A stretch of DNA of 64,000 nucleotides from Pseudomonas bohemica. Its GTDB lineage: Bacteria; Pseudomonadota; Gammaproteobacteria; Pseudomonadales; Pseudomonadaceae. Below are positions 8,579 through 19,277 of the stretch, piece after piece. The notes under the pieces are model-generated. The model was given only the letters and a program-made list of their open reading frames with translations. It made no database searches and had not been told where the DNA came from. The stretch covers positions 195,496 through 259,495 of the forward strand of contig NZ_NKHL01000118.1 of assembly GCF_002934685.1 (NCBI RefSeq). Direction: 5' to 3'. Within the stretch, counting starts at the first letter, position 1. Each line of letters starts with the position of its first letter. A program made the translations under genes and the position numbers.

Positions 8579-9892
8579 ATGCAGATCACTTCCGTCTCCA
8601 TCCGCGACATCCGTTTCCCCACCTCGTTGTCCCTCGACGGCTCCGACGCGATGAACAGCGCGCCGGATTATTCGGCGGCCTACGTCGTGCTGCACACCGA
8701 TTCTCCCGATGGCCTCGAAGGCCACGGGCTGACGTTCACTATCGGACGTGGCAACGAGATCTGCGTGGCGGCCATCCAGTCGCTGGCGCCTCGTGTAGTG
8801 GGGTTGAGCCTGGAAGCGATCACCGCCGATATGGGCGCCTTCTGGCACGACGTGACCGCTGGCGACAGCCAATTGCGCTGGCTGGGGCCGGAAAAGGGTG
8901 TGATTCATCTGGCGACCGCTGCACTGATCAACGCCGTCTGGGACCTGTGGGCCAAGGTCGAGGGCAAGCCGATCTGGAAGCTTCTGGCCGACATGACTCC
9001 TGAGCAGCTCGTCAAATGCCTGGATTTCAGCTACGTCACCGACGCCATCACTCCGGAAGAGGCCATCGCCCTGTTGCGCCGGCAAGTACCGGGCAAGGCC
9101 AGGCGTGAAGCTCACATGCTGGCCGAGGGGTATCCCGGTTACACCACGGCGCCGGGCTGGCTGGGCTATTCGGAGGAAAAAATGCGTCGTCTGGCCCGTG
9201 AAGCCATTGCCGACGGCTGGACCCATATCAAGCAGAAGATCGGTTCGGACATCGAAGAAGATCTGCGCCGCGCCGCGATCCTGCGCGATGAACTGGGTTG
9301 GGAACGCACGCTGATGATGGACGCCAATCAGGTGTGGAGCGTCGAGGAGTCGATCAGCAACATGCGCAGGCTCGCGGCCTTCGAGCCCTGGTGGATCGAG
9401 GAGCCGACCAACCCGGACGATATTCTCGGCCACGCCACCATCCGTCAGCGCATCGCGCCGATCGGGGTCGCGACGGGCGAGCATTGCCACAATCGGGTGA
9501 TGTTCAAGCAGATGTTCCAGGCCGGGTCCCTGGATTTTTGCCAGGTCGACGCGGCACGGCTGGGGGGCTTGAACGAGGTGCTGATCGTGCTGCTGATGGC
9601 AGCCAAGTTCAACGTGCCGGTCTGCCCGCACGGCGGGGGCGTGGGGCTGTGCGAATACGTGCAGAACATCTCGCTGTTCGACTACATCGCAGTGTCAGGC
9701 TCGCTGGAAAACCGCGTGCTGGAATACGTCGATCATCTGCACGAACACTTCCTCGACCCGGTGGTGATTCGTCGCGGACGTTACATGCCGCCCAAGCGTG
9801 CGGGCTACAGCATCGAAATGACCGCCGACACGCTGGAGCGGTATCAGTATCCGAATGGGGCGATCTGGGTGGATCTAGCTGATAGCCGCTGA
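8579..9892 (+). CDS. fucD: L-fuconate dehydratase (enolase superfamily)
   Basis: The 437-residue protein belongs to the mandelate racemase group of the enolase superfamily. Its active-site residues are all present: K220 in HIKQK, metal ligands D248 (MMDAN), E274 (WWIEEP) and E301 (ATGEH), then D324 (QVDAARLGG) and H351 (CPHGGG). As I recall, these are the positions reported for Xanthomonas campestris L-fuconate dehydratase, so the enzyme should convert L-fuconate to 2-keto-3-deoxy-L-fuconate. It is transcribed away from the LysR gene. The downstream pathway enzymes are not in the window, and nearby garD suggests a broader aldarate role. Confidence 0.88.
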   Translation: MQITSVSIRDIRFPTSLSLDGSDAMNSAPDYSAAYVVLHTDSPDGLEGHGLTFTIGRGNEICVAAIQSLAPRVVGLSLEAITADMGAFWHDVTAGDSQLRWLGPEKGVIHLATAALINAVWDLWAKVEGKPIWKLLADMTPEQLVKCLDFSYVTDAITPEEAIALLRRQVPGKARREAHMLAEGYPGYTTAPGWLGYSEEKMRRLAREAIADGWTHIKQKIGSDIEEDLRRAAILRDELGWERTLMMDANQVWSVEESISNMRRLAAFEPWWIEEPTNPDDILGHATIRQRIAPIGVATGEHCHNRVMFKQMFQAGSLDFCQVDAARLGGLNEVLIVLLMAAKFNVPVCPHGGGVGLCEYVQNISLFDYIAVSGSLENRVLEYVDHLHEHFLDPVVIRRGRYMPPKRAGYSIEMTADTLERYQYPNGAIWVDLADSR

Positions 9893-9910
9893 ACCGTCGT
9901 CGCGGTCGCT

Positions 9911-9997
9911 TGTGGGATGGGTTTGCTCACGAAGGCTGACGTTCAGGCGCTACAGATGCTGTGAATGTACCGGCCTCTTCGTGAGCAAGCTCACACA
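9911..9997. repeat. Extragenic palindrome, class C
   Basis: TGTGGGATGGGTTTGCTCACGAAG at the left is matched by an inverted CTTCGTGAGCAAGCTCACAC at the right. It lies between the fucD stop and the DUF202 pair and fills most of that 244-bp gap. Confidence 0.85.
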
Positions 9998-10136
9998 GAC
10001 CGACGTTTAGCTATGGGGTGCGCGCGCCAGATCGACAAGGGCTTACGTCCACAGGCACACCAATGTCGCTACCGATACGGGCCTTTCAGGGGCATGACCG
10101 GTATGATCACGGTCATCTACCCGACCACGGTGCGAC

Positions 10137-10556
10137 ATGAATTCTCCGGACCCCGGTAAAGCCACCCCCCCAGTCACTGCCCCCTCCGATCGCGACCGTC
10201 TGTCCACATCTCTGCTGGGCGGTGGTTGTGAGCCTGACCCAAGATTCACCCTGGCCAACGAACGCACTTTCCTGGCATGGATTCGCACAGCACTGGCGTT
10301 TCTGGCTGGTGGTATCGCGGTCGAAGCGTTCACCGGCGATGTCTTCACCCCTGGCCTGCGGCGTGCCGTGGCGTTATCGCTGCTGATATTGGCGATGCTG
10401 GTCAGCGTCAGCGCCTGCGTCCGCTGGCTGAAGGTCGAGCGCGCGATGCGTCTGCGCAAGCCGCTACCCTTGCCGGTGCTGATGCCGATCCTGTCGCTGG
10501 GCGGGGCGCTGGTGGCGGCGGGGCTGATCGTCTTCCTTATATACGGCGCAGCATGA
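10137..10556 (+). CDS. DUF202 (YidH-like) inner-membrane protein
   Basis: This 139-residue protein has a proline-rich, charged N-terminus of about 40 residues and then the DUF202 motif ANERTFLAWIRTALAFLAGG at about residues 40-59. Three predicted membrane helices follow (about 47-65, 75-98 and 115-136). DUF202 proteins are small inner-membrane proteins of unknown function. Its stop overlaps the start of a second DUF202 gene (ATGA), so the two are translationally coupled and may assemble together. No function should be assigned beyond membrane location. Confidence 0.85.
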   Translation: MNSPDPGKATPPVTAPSDRDRLSTSLLGGGCEPDPRFTLANERTFLAWIRTALAFLAGGIAVEAFTGDVFTPGLRRAVALSLLILAMLVSVSACVRWLKVERAMRLRKPLPLPVLMPILSLGGALVAAGLIVFLIYGAA

Positions 10557-10891
10557 ATTCTCGCGAGCCGCGCGCCTTGGGGCATGACGATCCGGGGCTG
10601 CAGCCGGAACGCACGCTACTGGCCTGGCGTCGCACATTGATGACGCTGCTGGTGGTGTGCACCCTCTTCCTGCGCTGGATTCCGCCTTTCGGACTCATCG
10701 CACTGCTGCCGGTCATTTTCTCGCTGACGGCAGGGATCCTGGTCCAGATCGGCCTCAATGCGCGTTATCGCAAAAGTACGAAAGGCTTGAAGCAGGAACG
10801 TATTCCCCCGCCGTTTCGTGAGGTGGTGGTGTTGGGGGGCACGGTAATTGTGCTGAGTCTGATGGGAATTTATGCGGTGGGGTTTGGGTGA
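10553..10891 (+). CDS. Second DUF202 membrane protein, coupled to the first
   Basis: A 112-residue protein starts at ATG 10553, overlapping the previous stop codon by ATGA. It carries the same family motif in shorter form (QPERTLLAWRRTLMTLLVV at about residues 17-35) and three predicted helices. It is shorter and lacks the proline-rich leader of its partner. The tandem arrangement looks like an old duplication that has diverged into a two-subunit unit. Function unknown. Confidence 0.85.
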   Translation: MNSREPRALGHDDPGLQPERTLLAWRRTLMTLLVVCTLFLRWIPPFGLIALLPVIFSLTAGILVQIGLNARYRKSTKGLKQERIPPPFREVVVLGGTVIVLSLMGIYAVGFG

Positions 10892-10918
10892 GCGTGATTA
10901 GCATCTGATGCAAAACCT

Positions 10919-11007
10919 GTAAGAGTGAACTTGCTCGCGATCGCGTTGGGCCGGTGATGCCGTTGGTGGCTGACAGAACGTAATCGCGAGCAAGCGCGCT
11001 CCTACAA
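10919..11007. repeat. REP inverted pair, class A
   Basis: A degenerate left arm (TGTAAGAGTGAACTTGCTCG) faces TCGCGAGCAAGCGCGCTCCT on the right. It lies between the convergent DUF202 and gamma-glutamyltransferase genes, a typical REP position. Confidence 0.85.
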
Positions 11008-11026
11008 TGGGTTGTTCGCCGGTAAC

Positions 11027-12622
11027 TCAATAAGCCGCCACCAACCCATCCTTGCGTGGATCGGTCCCACCCACATAACCATGGGCCGTGCGCTGGATAA
11101 TCTGCGCCCCTCCAAACGCGAATACGCCGCTCGGATCTTCGATCTCGACATCGTGCCCCTTGGCTCGCAGTTCTTCGATCACCAACCGGTCGAACGAGCG
11201 TTCCACGGCGACTTTCAAACCCGCTTCCAGGCGCCAGCGCGGGGCGTCGGCGGCAGCTTGCGGGTTCTGCTTGTAGCGCAGGATACGCATCATCATTTGC
11301 AGATGCCCCTGAGCCTGCATCGGGCCGCCCATCAGGCCGAAAGACATCAGCGGAGTGCCGTCGGCGTTCATCACAAAGCCCGGGATGATGGTGTGGAAAG
11401 GGCGTTTACCCGGCGCGACGGTGTTGACGTGTTCGGGATCGAGGCTGAAGCCCGCGCCACGGTTTTGCAGGCTGATGCCGGTGCCGGGCACTACCACGCC
11501 GGACCCGAAGCCCATGTAGTTGGACTGGATGAACGAGACCATCATGCCGCTCTCGTCGGCGGTTGAAAGGTACACCGTGCCACCTGCCTTCGGCGAGCCG
11601 TGCAGCGGGTCTGCGGCCTGTTCGCTGACCAGCGCGGCGCGCTCCTTCAGGTACGTCGGGTCCAGCAGATGCTCGGAGCCCACACGCATGTGCTCGTTGT
11701 CGGCGACGTGCTGATTGAGGTCGGCCAGCGCCAGTTTCATGGCTTCCAGCACGGGGTGCACGGTTTCGACGCTGTCCACCGGATGCTCTCCCACGCCCAG
11801 CGCTTCGAGCATGGTCAGCCCGGCGAGCGTGGCGATGCCCTGACCATTGGGTGGCAGTTCGTGAACCACTGCACCGGCGTAAGGAACGGACAAGGTATCG
11901 ATCCAGTCAACGCTATGGCTTGCCAGATCCTCCAGGCTCATGACGCTGCCATTGGCGTTGGCATGGGCGATGATCTGCTTCGCCAGTTCGCCGCGATAGA
12001 AGGATTCGCCCTTGGTTTCGGCGATCAGTTCCAGGGTTTTGGCGTGGTCGGTGAGCTTGATTTTCTCGCCGGCTTTTGGCGCTTTGCCGCCCTGCAGGAA
12101 GCATTCGGCAAAACCCGGCTGATCCTTGAGCAGTGCCGCGCCGCGCCGCCAAAGTTCGGCGATGATCGGTGTGACCTGATGACCGTCACGGGCATAGCCG
12201 ATGGCGGGGCCGGCGAGGGTGGCGAAAGGCAGTTTGCCGTAGCGTTCGGACAATGCGACCCAGGCCGACACGGCGCCGGGAACGGTCACTGCACCCCAGC
12301 CGCGCTGAGGCATTTCTTCATGCCCGGCGAAGTGCTCCGGGGTCCAGCCTTGCGGCGAGCGCCCGGAGGCATTCAGACCCTGCAGTCGCTTGCCGTCCCA
12401 GACGATGGCGAAGGCATCGCTGCCGATGCCACAGCCCGTCGGCTCGACCACGGTCAGCACCATGGCGGCGGCAATCGCAGCGTCCACCGCGTTGCCGCCG
12501 CGGCGCAGCATGTCGAGGCCGGCCTGCGCGGCCAGCGGTTGCGAGCAGGCCACCATGTTGTTGCCCATCACCGGCGAGCGGGCGGACGCGTAAGGTTGGC
12601 TGTAATCCAGATCATCGAACAT
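11027..12622 (-). CDS. Gamma-glutamyltransferase family protein
   Basis: This 531-residue protein is an Ntn-hydrolase of the gamma-glutamyltransferase family. The likely autocleavage and catalytic threonine is T349 in GGTVYLSTAD, with the supporting NASGRSP (R88) and MGGPMQAQGH motifs. No signal peptide is visible at the N-terminus (MFDDLDYSQPYASARSP), so it is probably cytoplasmic, unlike periplasmic Ggt. It is the last gene of an operon encoding a peptide importer, which suggests it splits imported gamma-glutamyl compounds such as glutathione fragments. The start at 12622 has GAAGAGAG upstream. Cephalosporin-acylase-like relatives make the exact substrate uncertain. Confidence 0.88.
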   Translation of the reverse strand: MFDDLDYSQPYASARSPVMGNNMVACSQPLAAQAGLDMLRRGGNAVDAAIAAAMVLTVVEPTGCGIGSDAFAIVWDGKRLQGLNASGRSPQGWTPEHFAGHEEMPQRGWGAVTVPGAVSAWVALSERYGKLPFATLAGPAIGYARDGHQVTPIIAELWRRGAALLKDQPGFAECFLQGGKAPKAGEKIKLTDHAKTLELIAETKGESFYRGELAKQIIAHANANGSVMSLEDLASHSVDWIDTLSVPYAGAVVHELPPNGQGIATLAGLTMLEALGVGEHPVDSVETVHPVLEAMKLALADLNQHVADNEHMRVGSEHLLDPTYLKERAALVSEQAADPLHGSPKAGGTVYLSTADESGMMVSFIQSNYMGFGSGVVVPGTGISLQNRGAGFSLDPEHVNTVAPGKRPFHTIIPGFVMNADGTPLMSFGLMGGPMQAQGHLQMMMRILRYKQNPQAAADAPRWRLEAGLKVAVERSFDRLVIEELRAKGHDVEIEDPSGVFAFGGAQIIQRTAHGYVGGTDPRKDGLVAAY

Positions 12623-12694
12623 GACGTTCTCTCTTCGGCAGTTGATCAGCTTTTAAAAACAGAAGCGGGTGGGCTTCTGCAGTCAGTGTCGGCC

Positions 12695-13579
12695 TCAGCT
12701 TTTTGGATCGAGGGCATCGCGCAAGCCATCGCCCAGCAGGTTGAAGCACAGCACCGTGATGTAGATCGCCACTCCCGGCGCGATGGACATCCAGGGCGCC
12801 TGCTCCATGAAGTTTTTCGCGGTGTTGAGCATTGAACCCCAGGACGGCGAGGGCGGCTGTTGACCCAGGCCGAGGAACGACAGGCTGGCTTCGGCCAGAA
12901 TCGCCGAGGCAATGGTCAGGGTCGCTTGCACCACCAGCGGCGATAAAACGTTGGGCAGCACGTAACGCAGGATGATCCAGCGGTCCGGCAGGCCGATGGC
13001 GCGGGCGCCTTCCAGATAGTCCTCATGTCGAATCGCCAACACCTGGCCGCGAGTCAGGCGCGAGAATATCGGCATCGCCGACAAGCCGATGGCGATCATC
13101 GCGTTGGTCAGGCTCGGGCCGAGAAACGCCCCGAGGGCGATGGCCAATACCAGAAACGGGCACGACAGCAGTGCCTCCATGACCCGCGAGATCACCGCGT
13201 CCAGTTTGCCGCCAAAGTAACCGGCCAACAGGCCCAGCGGCACGCCGATGATCATGGCGATGGCGACGGAGACGCCTCCGGCCAGCAGCGAACTGCGTGC
13301 GCCCCACAGCAGGCGGGAAAACAGGTCGCGGCCCAGTTCGTCGGTGCCTAGCCAATACATCATCGAAGGCGCCTTGCGCACTGCGAGGAAGTTGGCCTTG
13401 AGTGGGTCGTAAGGCGCGATCCACGGCGCCAGCAGCGCCGCGAGGATGAACACAATCAGCACTACCGCGCCGACCACCGCGCCTTTATTGGCGAGGAATT
13501 TCTTCACGAACGGCGAGCGCGTGTGCGGCTTCAACGGCTCTTTGAGTGGCAATGCAGGATTCACGGCAATCGCGGTCAT
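12695..13579 (-). CDS. Dipeptide/oligopeptide ABC transporter permease (DppC type)
   Basis: A 294-residue inner-membrane permease. It has an N-terminal cytoplasmic tail and helix (about 32-55) and the DppC signature APYDPL...LGTDELGRDLFSRLLWGAR. The EAA loop that docks with the ATPase reads EDYLEGARAIGLPDRWII...NVLSPL. The ATG at 13577-13579 abuts the stop of the partner permease (TGATG), so the two are coupled; the longer in-frame extension lies inside the upstream gene and is rejected. It forms the membrane channel with the DppB-type protein. The substrate is set by the binding protein. Confidence 0.92.
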   Translation of the reverse strand: MTAIAVNPALPLKEPLKPHTRSPFVKKFLANKGAVVGAVVLIVFILAALLAPWIAPYDPLKANFLAVRKAPSMMYWLGTDELGRDLFSRLLWGARSSLLAGGVSVAIAMIIGVPLGLLAGYFGGKLDAVISRVMEALLSCPFLVLAIALGAFLGPSLTNAMIAIGLSAMPIFSRLTRGQVLAIRHEDYLEGARAIGLPDRWIILRYVLPNVLSPLVVQATLTIASAILAEASLSFLGLGQQPPSPSWGSMLNTAKNFMEQAPWMSIAPGVAIYITVLCFNLLGDGLRDALDPKS

Positions 13580-14523
13580 CAGGCAGTCCTCAGGCGCGGG
13601 TTGATCAGGCGGTAAAGCACATCGGCCAGCAGGTTCAACAACAGGAAACCAATGGCCACGCACAGCACCACCCCTTGCACCACGGCGTAGTCGCGGTTGA
13701 ACACGGCGTCGACGATCATCTTGCCGAAGCCGGGGATGCTGAATACTTGCTCGGTCAGCACGGCGCCGCCCAGCAACTCGCCGAACAGCAGGGTGGTGAG
13801 GGTGACGATCGGCATCAGCGCGTTACGCAGGGCGTGCTTGAGGATCACCGTACGTGGAAACAGACCCTTGGCCCGCGCGGTCCGTACGTAGTCGGCACGC
13901 AGTACCTCAAGCATGGCGCTGCGGGTGTGGCGCATCAGCACGCCGGACAGCCCGGCGCCAAGCACGAAAGCCGGGAGGATCAGGGTCTTGAGGTTCTGCC
14001 CGACATCTTCGCCCAGCGGCACGAAGCCGGAGGCGGGTAGCCATTGCAGTTTCACGGCGAAGATCATGATCAGCACAATCCCCAGCCAGAAGTGCGGGAT
14101 GGAGATCCCCGACAGCGCGAACACGTTGGCCGCGTAATCGGTCGCCGTGCCCTTGCGCACCGCCGAAATGACGCCGGTGGGAATGCCGATCACCAGGGCG
14201 ATAATCAGCGCCAGCACTGCCAGTTCAATAGTCACCGGAAGCTTGGAGGCCAGCAGCGTGGTCACCGGTTGCTCGGTGCGCAGTGAAGTGCCGAAGTCGC
14301 CTTGAAGTACATTGCCGACCCAATGGACGTACTGCAGCGGCACCGGATCGTTGAGCCGGTACTTCTCGCGCAGGTACTCCATCACGGCCGGGTCGCGCTC
14401 CTCACCGGCCATGGCCTGCACCGGGTCACCCGGCAGCAGTTTCTGCAGGGTGAAGACGAACAGCGAGACCAGAATCAGCGTCGGTATTGCACTGAGCAGG
14501 CGTCGCAGGATGAAAGTCAGCAT
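13579..14523 (-). CDS. Dipeptide/oligopeptide ABC transporter permease (DppB type)
   Basis: The 314-residue product matches DppB-type permeases. It has a first helix at residues 9-29 (SAIPTLILVSLFVFTLQKLLPGDP), a long periplasmic segment with RLNDPVPLQYVHW, and an EAA loop YVRTARAKGLFPRTVILKHALRNAL. Six membrane helices are expected. GAGAGG upstream of ATG 14523 gives a good ribosome site. It lies 43 bp after the binding-protein stop and overlaps the next permease, giving the standard importer gene order. Confidence 0.92.
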   Translation of the reverse strand: MLTFILRRLLSAIPTLILVSLFVFTLQKLLPGDPVQAMAGEERDPAVMEYLREKYRLNDPVPLQYVHWVGNVLQGDFGTSLRTEQPVTTLLASKLPVTIELAVLALIIALVIGIPTGVISAVRKGTATDYAANVFALSGISIPHFWLGIVLIMIFAVKLQWLPASGFVPLGEDVGQNLKTLILPAFVLGAGLSGVLMRHTRSAMLEVLRADYVRTARAKGLFPRTVILKHALRNALMPIVTLTTLLFGELLGGAVLTEQVFSIPGFGKMIVDAVFNRDYAVVQGVVLCVAIGFLLLNLLADVLYRLINPRLRTA

Positions 14524-14566
14524 GACGATTCCTCTCGGCCGAAACGGTTGTCCGCGGGACCGGTGA

Positions 14567-16062
14567 TCATTTGAAGGCGACGTCGTTCAGGCGAATCAGG
14601 CCATCGGGGTTGGGCACGAAACCGGTAAGGTTGCTGCGCATGGCGATGATCCGGGGATCGAAATACAGGTAGCTGGTCGGCACGTCTTCGGCGAGCAGGC
14701 GCAGGGCTTCGAAGTACAGGGACTGACGTTGTGCCTGGTCGTTCACGGTGCGCGCCTTGTTCAGCAGTTCGTCGAGTTTAGGGTCGCAGAAGTGGCCATC
14801 GTTCTGGCCGCCCTTGCAGGTCACGAACTGATGAATGTCGCCATCCGGATCCGGCCGCCCGGACCAGGCGCTCATGCCGATCTGAAAGTTGCCGGCCTGT
14901 TGTTCGTTGAGCAGCGTGGCGTATTCGGTGGCGATCAGATTGACCTTGAAGCCCGCTTCCTCGGTCATGGCCTGAATGATCTGGCCCACCTGCTGCGCGA
15001 TCGGATTGTTGGCGACCTTGAGCTCGACATTCACCGGGGTTTTCACGCCAGCTTCAGCCAGCAGTTTCTTGCTGGCCTCGACATCACGGGGCGGGATCGG
15101 CAGGTTCTTATCGTAGTACGGGCTGTTTTTCGGGAACGGTTGCGCACTCGGTGCATACAGCCCTTCGAACACCACTTGGTTGATCGCGTCGCGGTCGATG
15201 GCCAGCTCGAAAGCCTTGCGTACGCGTTTGTCCTTGCCCAGCGGGTTGTTGGCCTTGTCACCGTTGCTGGTGTTGTACATCAGCTGCATGTAGCCCAGGC
15301 CCGGCGTGCTGAACACTTGCACGTGGCTGTCAGCCTTGGCGGTCTTCACGTCGGTAGGCGCCACGCGCTCGATGATGTCCAGGTCGCCCGAACGCAGGTT
15401 GGCCAGACGCACCGAGGTGTCGGGAATCGGCAGGAAAATCACCTTATCGAAGTGGTATGCCTGCTTGTTCCAGTAGTTGTCGAAGCGCTCCAGCACGATG
15501 CGATCCTGCTGCACGCGCTGGACGAATTTGTACGGCCCGGAGCACACCGGTTTGGAGCCCACTTCGGTAGCCGACGCCTTGGGTGCGAGCATCATTCCGG
15601 CGCGATCCGACAGCTGCGAAATCAGCGTGGCGTCCGGCTGCTTGACCTTGATCGCCACGGTTTTCGCGTCGATCACCTCGATGCTTTCCACCGAGGCCAG
15701 TTCACTCTTGCGCAACGAATCCGGCAGGGTGCGGGCACGGTCGAGGTTGAACTTCACGGCGGCGGCGTCGAAGGTTTCGCCGTCGTGGAAGGTCACCCCT
15801 TCGCGCAACGTCATGGTCAGAGTCTTGCCGTCTTCGCTCCAGTTCCAGGCCGTTGCCAGTTGCGGCACATAGGTCAGGTCAGGCCTGACGTCCACCAGCT
15901 TGTCGCACAGTGCTGTGTACACCAGACGGCCCGAGTAGGTGCGCGAGCGATGCGGATCGAGCACGTCAGGGTCGTCCTGGATGCCGATGCGCAGCGTGGT
16001 TTCGGCGAACGCCGAGTTCGCAGCGAGCAGCAACAACGCGGTGGTCATCAGAGGGGCGAACT

Positions 16063-16066
<4 letters not shown>
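14567..16066 (-). CDS. Periplasmic peptide-binding protein (SBP family 5)
   Basis: The 499-residue protein starts at ATG 16066, overlapping the upstream ATPase stop by ATGA. Residues 1-21 form a signal peptide (MKFAPLMTTALLLLAANSAFA). The mature part has the family-5 solute-binding features: DPDVLDPHRSRTYSGRLVY near the start, LRSGDLDIIERV, and RKAFELAIDRDAI. It should bind the substrate in the periplasm and deliver it to the DppBC-type pore. Family members bind di- and oligopeptides, opines, glutathione or glycosides. The co-transcribed gamma-glutamyltransferase favours a gamma-glutamyl peptide, by inference. Confidence 0.9.
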
Positions 16067-17192
<1,126 letters not shown>

Positions 17193-17196
<4 letters not shown>

Positions 17197-18200
17197 GCGC
17201 TGACTCCCAGATGCTGTTCCAGTGGCGCGCGAATGCAAGCCGCGTAGTGACCCTCGGAGATTTCCAGCAGGGGCGGACGGGCTTCGCGACAGGCATCGAT
17301 CACGAACGGACAGCGACTGGCAAAACGGCAACCCGTGGGCATTTCCGCCGGCGTCGGAACGCGGCCATTGATCGTCGCCAAGCGTCCTTCTCGAGGCCCC
17401 ACCGATGGCATCGAACCCATCAGGCCGATGGTGTAGGGGTGCTGTGGATCGTCGAACAAGGTCTTCACCGAACCGCTTTCGACGACACGCCCGGCGTACA
17501 TCACCATTACATCGTCGGCGACTTCCGCGACCACGCCCAGGTCATGGGTGATGAGGATCATCGACGTGCCGGTCTCGGCCTGAAGGCTGGCGACCAGCGA
17601 AAGAATCTGCGCCTGAATGGTCACGTCCAGCGCAGTAGTGGGTTCATCGGCAATGATCAGCGCCGGATCGTTGGCCAGGGCCATGGCGATCATCGCGCGC
17701 TGGCGCATGCCGCCAGAGAGTTCGTGGGGGTAGGCGTCCAGTCGCTGCAGGGCGTCGGGCACGCGGACTTTTTCCAGCATCTCCAACGCGCGCTGTCTTG
17801 CTGCGCTGGCGGACAGGCCCTGGTGACGAATCACACTTTCGGCGATTTGCTCGCCGATAGTGAACACCGGGTTGAGCGAGGTCATCGGCTCTTGAAAAAT
17901 CATCGCCATGCGGTTGCCGCGAACATCGAGCAAGCGTTCATCGGACATTCCCAGCAGTGGCTCTTCCAGCAGACTCGAAGCGCTGGCATCGACGTTGGCG
18001 GTTTCCGGCAGCAGACCCATGAGCGCCATGGACGTCACGCTCTTGCCGCAGCCGGATTCACCGACGATGGCCAGGGTCTTGCCGGGCTGGATCGAAAAGG
18101 AAACGCCGTCGACCACGTTGGCCGGGGCGTCCTTGAAGCGCACGGTCAGGTCACTGACGCTCAATACGGCGCGGGGCTGATTGCGAGGGGTGTCGCTCAT
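17193..18200 (-). CDS. Peptide ABC transporter ATP-binding protein (DppD/OppD type)
   Basis: A 335-residue ATPase with Walker A GESGCGKSV, signature LSGGMRQRAMIAMAL and Walker B ALIIADEPTTALD. The C-terminal extension has the cysteine pattern CRFASRCPFVIDAC. It is the second motor subunit of the importer. Its start overlaps the GntR stop by ATGA, and its stop overlaps the next ATPase start, so translation of the whole run is coupled. Confidence 0.92.
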
Positions 18201-18934
18201 ACGCTGGCCTCGAGGTCTTGTTGAATGACGTGGTCCAGAGCCTGCTGCAAGGCGCGCAAATGACCGCGCATGGCGGTGGCGGCCTTGACCGGGTCGCGGG
18301 TTTCGATGGCGCCGACGATGTCATCGTGATCGTGGCTGTAGGTGTCCAGGCGATCGGCGTTGCGCGCGCGCTGACGCAAATCGCGCCAGGCGGGATCGAG
18401 GCGTATGGCATCGAGCATTTCGAAGATGTCCAGCATCAGCCGGTTGCCCGCCGCTTCTGCTATGCCGCGGTGCAGCGCGCTGTCCCACAGCTCGATGCCC
18501 TCGGCGTCGATTTCGGTTGCGTGCTGCTGGCGCGTGGTGCGTTCGCTCAGTCGGCGCAGGATCGCCATCTGCTCGCCGTTGGCCCGTAAAGCAGCCAGGG
18601 ATGCGAGGGCGGGTTCCAGATACAGACGCGCTTCCATGACCTCGCTGAAATTGGTCCGGCTCGACAGCTTGGCAAAACTCATCGAGGCGCTGGGCGGGGT
18701 AGGGCCGACGAAGGTGCCTTTGCCTTGTCGGCGCCAGATCTGACCTTCGGCCTCAAGTACCGAGAGTGCGCGGCGAATGGCCCGACGACTCACACCGAAA
18801 TCCACTGCCAGCTCACGTTCGGTAGGCAAAGCCCGCTGGGGAAATGCGGCATGTTGCGCGACCATCTGGCGCAAGGCATCCAGGGCCATTTTCGACGAGT
18901 TGTCGTGGGGCGCGTCGGTCTCGAACCTTTCCAT
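18197..18934 (-). CDS. GntR-family (FCD-type) regulator of the peptide operon
   Basis: The 245-residue regulator has an N-terminal winged helix (about residues 20-80: RALPTERELAVDFGVSRRAIRRALSVL) and a C-terminal all-helical FCD effector domain with acidic and histidine residues. ATG 18934 has GGGAGA upstream and is preferred over the longer frame to 19039. It is the first gene of the operon and overlaps the DppD-type ATPase, so it probably controls the operon and itself. Several TTGGTTC elements lie upstream and are good operator candidates. The effector may be the imported compound or a breakdown product. Confidence 0.9.
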   Translation of the reverse strand: MERFETDAPHDNSSKMALDALRQMVAQHAAFPQRALPTERELAVDFGVSRRAIRRALSVLEAEGQIWRRQGKGTFVGPTPPSASMSFAKLSSRTNFSEVMEARLYLEPALASLAALRANGEQMAILRRLSERTTRQQHATEIDAEGIELWDSALHRGIAEAAGNRLMLDIFEMLDAIRLDPAWRDLRQRARNADRLDTYSHDHDDIVGAIETRDPVKAATAMRGHLRALQQALDHVIQQDLEASV

Positions 18935-19020
18935 CGTGGTCTCCCGTGACAGGATGAAACAGAAGTCCGCTCGCGGTGTTGGCCTGCGAGGGCGATGCAG
19001 AGATGGGTGCAATAGCGATG

Positions 19021-19228
19021 CCAATTGAAATTGGTTCACGGATCAAAGATAGGGTTTGAGAGGGGTGCGGCAGGCGATTGGGATGGCGTGGGCCAATCGT
19101 CAATGGTTCGGAAGGTTGGTTCGCGGGGAACAAGTCGATTGGTTCGGGAAAGAGGTGAACCAATTTTTCGGGGATGTTACCCGGGTGCCTGTTTATGGTT
19201 CGGGTGCATTGTTACGGGGCGCTGGTTC
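19021..19228. promoter_or_regulatory. Cluster of TTGGTTC operator-like elements upstream of gntR
   Basis: Within about 210 bp upstream of the GntR gene there are TTGGTTC copies at 19031, 19116 and 19139, an inverted GAACCAA at 19157, and close variants at 19103, 19195 and 19222. Two sets are palindromic: CCAATT-GA-AATTGG at 19021-19034, and ATTGGTTC (19138-19145) facing GAACCAAT (19157-19164) with 11 bp between. Repeated dyads directly upstream of an autoregulated GntR gene are what an operator region looks like. The binding protein is inferred. Confidence 0.55.
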
Positions 19229-19277
19229 ACGTCTGCAGAGGGCCTGTTGAAATTCAGAATTGAAGCTGGGGATAAAC

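Noticed and set aside
8387..9631. A 414-codon open frame on the minus strand
   Set aside because: Antisense to fucD, whose six catalytic residues are intact, and running into a REP element.
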